A stretch of DNA of 64,000 bases, taken from the NCBI GenBank assembly GCA_031550535.1, contig JAVBOM010000031.1, positions 1 through 64,000 of the forward strand, given 5' to 3'. The notes beneath the pieces are model-generated. The model ran no database searches. It was given only the letters and a program-made list of their open reading frames with translations, and had not been told where the DNA came from. This DNA is from Avichristensenella sp031550535 (GTDB lineage Bacteria; Bacillota; Clostridia; Christensenellales; Aristaeellaceae). Of the stretch, positions 58,648 through 64,000 are shown in pieces; within the stretch, counting starts at the first letter, position 1; the number at the start of each line of letters is the position of its first letter. Both the position numbers and the translations under genes were made by a program.

Positions 58648-59340
58648 TTACGATTTCATCGCATACTCCGCCGCCCTCCGGGCGTGGATGCGCGTGGTGT
58701 CAAACAGCGGGACGCGCGTGTCCCCCTGGCCGATCAGCAGCCCGATCTCCGTACAGCCCAGGATCACCCCGCCGGCGCCCGCGCGGGCCAACCCGTCCAC
58801 AATCGCGAGAAACCGCCGCCCCGACGCCTCGGACACGATGCCGACACACAGCTCCCGGTAGATCGTGTCGTTCACGAACGCCCGGTCCGCCTCATCCGGG
58901 ATCAGCACGTCGATGCCGCGCGCTTGCAGGCGCGCTTTGTAGAAGTCCTGCTCCATCGTGTAGCGCGTGCCCAGCATTCCCACCCGGGCGATGCCGCGCG
59001 CAAGCAGCGCGTCCGCCGTCAGGTCCGCGATGTGCAGCAGCGGGATGCCCGCGCGTTTTTCCACCGTGTCCGCCACGCGGTGCATCGTGTTCGTGCAGAT
59101 CACCAGGAGCTCCGCCCCGGCGCGGCGCAGCCCCTCGGCGGCGTTGGCCAGGATTGCCGCGCTGTCGTCCCAGCGGCCCTCGGCCTGGCACGCCTCGATC
59201 TCATCAAAATCCACGCTGTACAGCACGCACTTGGCCGAGTGCAGCCCGCCCAGCGCCTCGCGGACCGCCTCGTTGATCTCCCGGTAGTACACCAGCGTGC
59301 TTTCCCAGCTCATGCCGCCGAGCAGCCCGATCGTTTTCAC
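58648..59340 (-). CDS. Aspartate/glutamate racemase family protein (second)
   Basis: A 230-residue protein. The start MKTIGLLGGMSWESTLVYYR matches aspartate racemase-type proteins. The two catalytic cysteines are in VICTNTMHRVAD near residue 81 and ILGCTEIGLLIGQGD near 192. The GTG start at 59340 follows GGAGGCGGACGC and overlaps the MerR stop by 4 nt, so regulator and enzyme are co-translated. The substrate is probably aspartate or a similar acidic amino acid, by family only. It is clearly different from the paralogue at 54595. Confidence 0.9.
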   Translation of the reverse strand: MKTIGLLGGMSWESTLVYYREINEAVREALGGLHSAKCVLYSVDFDEIEACQAEGRWDDSAAILANAAEGLRRAGAELLVICTNTMHRVADTVEKRAGIPLLHIADLTADALLARGIARVGMLGTRYTMEQDFYKARLQARGIDVLIPDEADRAFVNDTIYRELCVGIVSEASGRRFLAIVDGLARAGAGGVILGCTEIGLLIGQGDTRVPLFDTTRIHARRAAEYAMKS

Positions 59341-59738
59341 GCGTCCGCCTCCTTCCGCCCCGCCCCGCCCGCCTGATACGCCTCATACTGCGCGGTGAAG
59401 AACGCGATCTTGTGCGCGACCTTTTCCAGGTGTCGCCGCATCTGCGCGATTTCGGCCTCGACGCTCCGCTTGTGCTCCAGCAGCAGGTCGCAGCGCTGCC
59501 GCAGCGTTTCCTCGCCGCGCACGCTCAGCTCCACAAACGCACGTATCTGCTTGATGGACATGCCTGTGTTCTTCAGGCAGCAGATCAGCCCCAGCCATTC
59601 CAGGTCGTCCTCGGAATACCGGCGCATGCCGCTTTGGCTGCGGCCCACGGACGGCAGCAGCCCTTCTTTTTCATAGTAGCGCAGTACGTGCTCCTTCAGC
59701 CGCGTGCGCTCCGCCACCTGCTTGATGGAGTATTCCAT
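59337..59738 (-). CDS. MerR-family regulator, AdhR-like
   Basis: A 133-residue MerR protein. MEYSIKQVAERTRLKEHVLR, YYEKEGLLPSVGRSQSGMRR and YSEDDLEWLGLICCLKNTGM form the winged helix. A long coiled coil (about 85-125) follows. No metal-binding cysteine array is seen at the C-terminus, so the effector is not a metal of the MerR type. It is divergent from an alcohol dehydrogenase gene whose promoter has the 19-bp spacer that MerR proteins remodel. That suggests aldehyde or electrophile sensing as for AdhR. ATG 59738 is chosen from the conserved N-terminus. Confidence 0.9.
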   Translation of the reverse strand: MEYSIKQVAERTRLKEHVLRYYEKEGLLPSVGRSQSGMRRYSEDDLEWLGLICCLKNTGMSIKQIRAFVELSVRGEETLRQRCDLLLEHKRSVEAEIAQMRRHLEKVAHKIAFFTAQYEAYQAGGAGRKEADA

Positions 59739-59751
59739 TCGTCCCGCCCCC

Positions 59752-59782
59752 TTGACTTCATGTTCACGTGAAGGTTTACAAT
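59752..59782 (+). promoter_or_regulatory. MerR-type promoter with 19-bp spacer and operator dyad
   Basis: TTGACT (59752-59757), a 19-bp spacer and TACAAT (59777-59782). The dyad CTTCATGTTCACGTGAAG lies in the spacer, close to the AdhR-type operator pattern. It drives the alcohol dehydrogenase gene. Confidence 0.85.
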
Positions 59783-59839
59783 GAGTATACCGTGCGAAAA
59801 GCACCACATCAAGCACAATATCTATAAGGAGGCAACCCC

Positions 59840-61081
59840 ATGCTGAACTTTGATTTTTGCGTCCCGACCCGCATTGTTTTCGGCAAGGACGCACAGAAGG
59901 ACATCGGCGCGCTGCTGAACCCCCTGGCAAAGAAGGTGCTGCTGCACTACGGCGGCGGCAGCATCAAGAAAAGCGGCCTGTACGGCGAGGTGACCGCGTC
60001 ACTGAACGCGGCGGGTGTCCCGTTCGTGGAGCTGGGCGGCGTTGTGCCGAACCCGCGCCTCACCTTGGTACACGAGGGCATCGCGTTGTGCAAGCGGGAA
60101 GGCGTGGACCTGGTGCTCGCGGTCGGCGGCGGCAGCGCCATCGATTCCGCGAAGGCCATCGCGGCGGGGTTCTACTATGACGGCGACATCTGGGACGTGT
60201 ATGAGCGGAACCTACCCATCGTCCGCGCGCTGCCCGTGGCCACCATCCTGACCATCCCGGCGGCGGGCAGCGAATCCAGCAAGTCCACCGTCATCACGAA
60301 CGAAGCGAAGGAAATGAAGCTCGGCTACAACAGCGAGCTGCTCCGGCCCGTGCTCAGCGTGATGAACCCGGCGTTGTTCGCCACGCTGCCGAAAAACCAG
60401 ATCGGCAACGGCGTCGCGGACATGATGAGCCACATCTTCGAGCGGTATTTCACCAACACCGTCCATACCGACCTGACGGATGGCCTGTGCGAGACGACAT
60501 TGAAAACCATCCTGCGTAACGCCGCCATCGTCGCGGAGAACCCCGCCGATTACGACGCGTGGTGCCAGGTGGGCTTTGGCGGCATGATCGCGCACAACGA
60601 CCTGCTCGGCCTGGGCCGCGAGCAGGACTGGGCGTGCCACGGCATGGAGCACGAGCTGAGCGCGCTGTACGACATCGCCCACGGCGCGGGGCTGGCCGTG
60701 CTGACGCCGAATTGGATGCGCTACGTCTACAAGACGAACGTGAGCATGTTCGTGCAGTTCGCGGTGAACGTCATGGGCGTGGACGGTGGTGATTCCTTGC
60801 GGAATCCCTCTCATGGCTCGGAATCTTCGGTTCCGAGCCGCGACGCGTACAGCTTCCGCGACCCCGACGCGATTGTGCTGGAGGGCATCCGCCGCCTGCG
60901 CGCGTTCTTCACGGGCATCGGCCTGCCCGCCACGCTCGCGGACCTGAGCATCGGGGAGGACAAGTTCGAACTGATGGCGAAAAAAGCGACCGGCGAAGCC
61001 TACGGCCATGAAAACCCCCTTGGCGGGCTGCAAAAGCTCCGCTGGCAGGATGTGCTGGAAATCTACAAGCTGTCGCGGTAA
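59840..61081 (+). CDS. Iron-containing alcohol dehydrogenase (YqhD/BdhA type) with in-frame repeat insertion
   Basis: A 413-residue NAD(P)H-dependent alcohol/aldehyde dehydrogenase. The N-terminal nucleotide-binding part shows LAVGGGSAIDSAKAIAAGFY near 94. The metal site follows, with DMMSHIFERY, CHGMEHELSALYDIAHGAGL near 271-290 and the ligand Asp in NGVADMMSH. The enzyme would reduce toxic or fermentative aldehydes, consistent with control by an adjacent MerR. Residues about 316-334 (GDSLRNPSHGSESSVPSRD) are encoded by a family A repeat (60785-60843) inside a normally continuous helical region. ATG 59840 has AAGGAGGCAACC upstream. Confidence 0.92.
   Translation: MLNFDFCVPTRIVFGKDAQKDIGALLNPLAKKVLLHYGGGSIKKSGLYGEVTASLNAAGVPFVELGGVVPNPRLTLVHEGIALCKREGVDLVLAVGGGSAIDSAKAIAAGFYYDGDIWDVYERNLPIVRALPVATILTIPAAGSESSKSTVITNEAKEMKLGYNSELLRPVLSVMNPALFATLPKNQIGNGVADMMSHIFERYFTNTVHTDLTDGLCETTLKTILRNAAIVAENPADYDAWCQVGFGGMIAHNDLLGLGREQDWACHGMEHELSALYDIAHGAGLAVLTPNWMRYVYKTNVSMFVQFAVNVMGVDGGDSLRNPSHGSESSVPSRDAYSFRDPDAIVLEGIRRLRAFFTGIGLPATLADLSIGEDKFELMAKKATGEAYGHENPLGGLQKLRWQDVLEIYKLSR
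60785..60843 (+). repeat. Family A repeat inserted in alcohol dehydrogenase coding sequence
   Basis: GGTGATTCCTTGCGGAATCC hairpin and CTCGGAATC/GGTTCCGAG dyad. The copy has no stop in frame and keeps the downstream frame intact. Confidence 0.8.
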
Positions 61082-61108
61082 CGGGCGAACGAGAGGAGAT
61101 AGGGAGCC

Positions 61109-62029
61109 ATGCGAACCATGAAATTGGGGCTGTCCACGCTGGACGTGCCGGTCGTCGCGGTCGGGTGCATGCGCCTGACCGGACTGCAAAAACCAGACGC
61201 GGAGCGGTTCATCCGCGCGGCCATGGACGAGGGGCTGAACTTTTTCGAGCACGCGGACATCTACGGACGCGGGGCGTGCGAGTCGCTCTTCGCGGACGCC
61301 GTAGGCATGAACGCGGGCCTGCGGGAAAAGATGCTGATCCAGTCCAAGTGCGGCATTGTGCCGGGGAAGATGTACGATTTCTCCAAGGAGCACATCCTGG
61401 CGTCCGTGGACCAGAGCCTTGCGCGGCTGAAAACGGACTACCTGGACGTGCTGCTGCTGCACCGGCCCGACGCGCTGGCGGAGCCGAAGGAGGTCGCGGA
61501 GGCGTTTGACGCGCTGGAGCGCGCGGGCAAGGTGCGGCACTTTGGCGTGTCCAACCACAGCCCGGCGCAGATACAACTGCTGAAAAAGGCCGTCCGGCAG
61601 CCGATCGTCGCGAACCAGCTCCAGTTCAGCATCGCGCACGCAAATATGGTATCAGCGGGCCTGCACGTGAACATGGCGGACGACGCGGCGACGGACAGGG
61701 ACGGCGGCGTGCTGGACTTCTGCCGTTTCCATGACATCACCGTCCAGCCCTGGTCCCCGTTCCAGCACGGCTTTTTCAAAGGCGTGTTCCTGAACAACGA
61801 GGCGTTCCCCGCGCTGAACGCCAAAATCGACGAGATCGCGGCGAAGTACGGCGTCACGAACACGACCATCGCGCTGGCGTGGATTCTGCGCCATCCCGCG
61901 CGCATGCAGCCGGTGACCGGCACGATGAACCTTGGACGACTGCGGGACTGCGCGCGCGCGGCGGATATTTGCCTGACACGCGCGGAATGGTACGAAATCT
62001 ACCTCGCGGCGGGGAACACGCTGCCGTAA
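61109..62029 (+). CDS. Aldo/keto reductase, YdhF-like
   Basis: A 306-residue TIM-barrel oxidoreductase. Asp/Tyr/Lys/His catalytic residues are placed in NFFEHADIYGRGACESLF (Asp and Tyr near 46-51), QSKCGI (Lys) and LLLHRPDALAEP (His). Cofactor-binding residues are seen near GTMNLGRLRD at the C-terminus. NADPH-dependent reduction of aldehydes or ketones is the expected reaction. It starts 27 bp after the alcohol dehydrogenase with GGAGATAGGGAG upstream. It is therefore probably in the same MerR-controlled operon. Confidence 0.9.
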   Translation: MRTMKLGLSTLDVPVVAVGCMRLTGLQKPDAERFIRAAMDEGLNFFEHADIYGRGACESLFADAVGMNAGLREKMLIQSKCGIVPGKMYDFSKEHILASVDQSLARLKTDYLDVLLLHRPDALAEPKEVAEAFDALERAGKVRHFGVSNHSPAQIQLLKKAVRQPIVANQLQFSIAHANMVSAGLHVNMADDAATDRDGGVLDFCRFHDITVQPWSPFQHGFFKGVFLNNEAFPALNAKIDEIAAKYGVTNTTIALAWILRHPARMQPVTGTMNLGRLRDCARAADICLTRAEWYEIYLAAGNTLP

Positions 62030-62118
62030 GCGGGTTTGTGTACTTCATCAAACGCGGCAAAGCCCTTGTTCACGGCGCAAGGCTGTGGACAGGGGTTTTG
62101 CCGTTTGATCCGCACAGA

Positions 62119-62306
62119 GGTAGGGATTTCTGGCGAAATCCCCTTATGGCGCCCGATTTGCTAAATCAGCGCCGCCGTCGAGGTAGGGATTCCTTGCGAA
62201 CTCCCCCCCATGGCAACCGATTTGCTAAATCAGCGCCGCCGTCGGGGTAGGGATTCCTTGCGAAATCCCCCCATGGCAACCGATTTCCAAAATCCGCGGC
62301 GCCGTT
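62119..62306 (+). repeat. Three tandem family A repeats
   Basis: Copies at 62119-62180, 62181-62243 and 62244-62306. The second and third share the variant CCCCATGGCAACCGATTT in place of CTTATGGCGCCCGATTT, so they arose by local duplication. No gene lies in 62030-62335. Confidence 0.85.
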
Positions 62307-62335
62307 ACGGAGCACACCGCGCGGCATCGCGCCAA

Positions 62336-62364
62336 TTGTCAACGCCCGGCGCGTGTGCTATGAT
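62336..62364 (+). promoter_or_regulatory. Predicted promoter of the M42 peptidase gene
   Basis: TTGTCA (62336-62341), 17 bp and TATGAT (62359-62364) with an extended TGCTATGAT. About 60 nt of leader follow. Confidence 0.65.
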
Positions 62365-62426
62365 ACAAGTGGTTTCCCCGGTTGATACGCTATCCATTCA
62401 AAAACAGCAAAAAGAAGGAATCGCCA

Positions 62427-63503
62427 ATGGATCAGAATGCCACCCTTGAGCTGATCGCCGCCCTGTCCAACGCGCCGGGCGCGTCCGGCTTTGAGGACGA
62501 GGTCATCGCTGCCCTCCGCCCGCGCGTCGCGGACCTTGGCGCACTCGCGGAGGACAAGCTGCGCAACCTCTACCTGGACCGCGCGGGCAACGCGCCCGGA
62601 CGCCCCACCGTGATGCTGGACGCGCACACGGACGAGGTGTCGTTCATCGTCCAGGCCATCCGGCCGGACGGCGCGCTACGCTTTCTGCCGCTGGGCGGCT
62701 GGGTGGAGACGGGCGTCGCGGCGCACCGCGTCCTGGTGCGCAACGCGCTGGGCGCGTACATCCCCGGCATCATCGCCACCACGCCGCCGCACCACATGAC
62801 CGAAGCGCAGAAGAACGCCGCGCCGGACCTCGCGCACATGGCCATCGATGTCGGCGCAAGCTCTTTCGACGAGGCGGTGCGGGACTTCCACATCCGCATC
62901 GGTGAGCCGGTCGTACCGGACGTGCAGTTCACGTTCGACACAGCGCACGGCCTGATGACCGGCAAGGCGTTCGACTGCCGTCTGGGCTGCGCCGCCATCG
63001 CGGACACGCTACGGGCGCTGCGCGGCGAATCGCTTGCCGTCAACGTCACCGGCGCGTGGGCGTGTCAGGAGGAGCTGGGCATGCGCGGGGCCAGCGTGAC
63101 CGCGCGGCGCGTGAAGCCCGACATCGCCATCGTGTTTGAGGGCTGCCCGGCGGACGACACCTCCGTGGAGCCGTACATGGTGCAGACCGCCCTGAAAAAA
63201 GGGCCCATGCTCCGCTACATGGACGCGGGCATGGTGACGCACCCGCGCTTCCAGCGGTACGCGCTAGATCTGGCGGAGAGGCTCGGCATCCCCGCGCAGA
63301 CGAGCGTGCGGCGCGGCGGCCGGACAAATGGCGCGCCGATCCACCTGTCGGGCCAGGGCGTGCCGTGCATCGTCATCGGGCTGCCCACGCGGTATATCCA
63401 CACGCACTACGGCATCGCCGCGTATACGGACTATGAAAACGCCGTCCGCCTGGGCGCGGAGGTTGTCCGGTCGCTGACGCCGGAGGTCATCGAGGGGTTT
63501 TGA
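62427..63503 (+). CDS. M42-family glutamyl/aminopeptidase
   Basis: A 358-residue zinc aminopeptidase of the M42 (glutamyl aminopeptidase/endoglucanase CelM) family. Metal ligand segments are VMLDAHTDEVSFIV near residue 66 (His, Asp), GCAAIADTL (Asp near 180), ACQEELGMRGA (catalytic Glu pair), EGCPADDT and the C-terminal THYGIAAYTDYENAVRL His. The adapter domain typical for tetrahedral assemblies is present at about 70-160. It trims peptides in the cytosol. ATG 62427 follows AAGAAGGAATCGCC; in-frame sequence upstream is leader. Confidence 0.92.
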   Translation: MDQNATLELIAALSNAPGASGFEDEVIAALRPRVADLGALAEDKLRNLYLDRAGNAPGRPTVMLDAHTDEVSFIVQAIRPDGALRFLPLGGWVETGVAAHRVLVRNALGAYIPGIIATTPPHHMTEAQKNAAPDLAHMAIDVGASSFDEAVRDFHIRIGEPVVPDVQFTFDTAHGLMTGKAFDCRLGCAAIADTLRALRGESLAVNVTGAWACQEELGMRGASVTARRVKPDIAIVFEGCPADDTSVEPYMVQTALKKGPMLRYMDAGMVTHPRFQRYALDLAERLGIPAQTSVRRGGRTNGAPIHLSGQGVPCIVIGLPTRYIHTHYGIAAYTDYENAVRLGAEVVRSLTPEVIEGF

Positions 63504-63559
63504 TGGGGCGAACGCCGGTTGATTTGCCGCCCGATGGCGTATCGAAAGGAGAAAGCACG

Positions 63560-64000
63560 ATGGAAAACTATGTCGCGCCGCTTTGGATGTTGCTTATCTC
63601 GCGTCTGCTGGGTGGCGTCGCCGACCTGATGCCGGAGGGTACACTCACCCTCATCGTCAACCTGTGTGGCACCATTTTGGGCATCGTCGCGGCTGTCAAG
63701 CTCGCTTCCCGCAACGAACACATGCGTAAGATGAAAAATTGCTTGATCGCGCTGTTCATAACACTGGCGGTCATGATCGTGAGCGCATTCATCCTTCGGT
63801 CCGGCTTTGCGGCCTTCGTAATGATCGCCGGACTGATTGCCATGGTCGTGATCGCCCTGATCTCCTCCTACTATGAGCTATACGGGCTGGCGGACATGGC
63901 GGAAGAGGCCGGCGAACAACCGCACGCGCGCGCGCTGCGGGGATTATTTACGGCGAACATCACCGTTATCATTCTCTCTACGGTGATTCGTTTGATTACC
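63560..64000 (+). CDS. Integral membrane protein, 3' end outside window
   Basis: The frame opens with ATG 63560 after AAAGGAGAAAGCACG and stays open for 147 codons to the window end. At least four hydrophobic segments are visible (near 28-46, 62-78, 81-100 and 133-147). Between them lies a polar loop with YYELYGLADMAEEAGEQPHA. I do not recognise the family. It may be co-transcribed with the M42 peptidase 56 bp upstream. Confidence 0.7.
   Translation, partial: MENYVAPLWMLLISRLLGGVADLMPEGTLTLIVNLCGTILGIVAAVKLASRNEHMRKMKNCLIALFITLAVMIVSAFILRSGFAAFVMIAGLIAMVVIALISSYYELYGLADMAEEAGEQPHARALRGLFTANITVIILSTVIRLIT

Overview
The window is GC-rich chromosomal DNA that reads as a fermentative, obligately anaerobic Firmicute of the class Clostridia. 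The evidence is a Rex-controlled electron-bifurcating [FeFe] hydrogenase, a citrate lyase fermentation locus, BlaI/M56 and LCP/Wzc/CapD genes of Gram-positive type, a LoaP-like NusG paralogue and strong Shine-Dalgarno sites. No rRNA, tRNA or taxonomic marker gene was seen, so the genus cannot be named.

Layout. 0-1.6 kb: three tandem secreted SH3-like proteins, the first cut by the window edge. 1.6-10.3 kb: rex-hydC-hydB-hydA, then a PAS-containing sensory hydrogenase-like protein overlapping a SpoIIE-type phosphatase. 10.3-14.3 kb: PadR regulator with a HAAS-type membrane partner, a large SH3 protein and an SMP-30 family hydrolase. 14.7-28.4 kb: citrate island with an aconitase-family hydratase, citXG, divergent citC, then tctC-tctB-tctA-abrB-citD-citE-citF read leftward and a divergent LysR regulator. 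Together these would import citrate, split it to acetate and oxaloacetate, and build and recharge the lyase prosthetic group. 28.7-30.2 kb: an unusual regulator with two GntR-type domains.

30.2-52.5 kb is the most interesting region and reads entirely leftward. A consensus promoter near 52.5 kb precedes a LoaP-like antiterminator gene. CapD-like dehydratase, a Wzc-like kinase, a secreted protein of about 57 tandem repeats, an LCP-like protein, an S24/S26 peptidase and a radical SAM/SPASM enzyme follow. Next come nine very small genes encoding peptides with a near-identical N-terminus and hypervariable C-termini, then an HPr-kinase-like/PqqD fusion and an ABC exporter. This looks like a multi-precursor RiPP (ribosomally made, modified peptide) system embedded in an exopolysaccharide locus. 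The precursor genes are separated by conserved hairpins and structured leaders, one with compensatory base-pair changes.

52.8-64 kb: a glycosidase-like protein, two aspartate/glutamate racemase-family proteins, a BlaI/M56 sensor pair with operator, a MerR regulator facing an iron alcohol dehydrogenase through a 19-bp-spacer promoter, an aldo/keto reductase, an M42 aminopeptidase and a membrane protein cut by the window end.

Throughout, intergenic space is filled by several families of palindromic repeats. The main one (about 62 bp, called family A here) occurs more than twenty times. It has entered two coding sequences in frame, supplies stop codons at several gene ends, and has split a precursor leader and a pseudogene.
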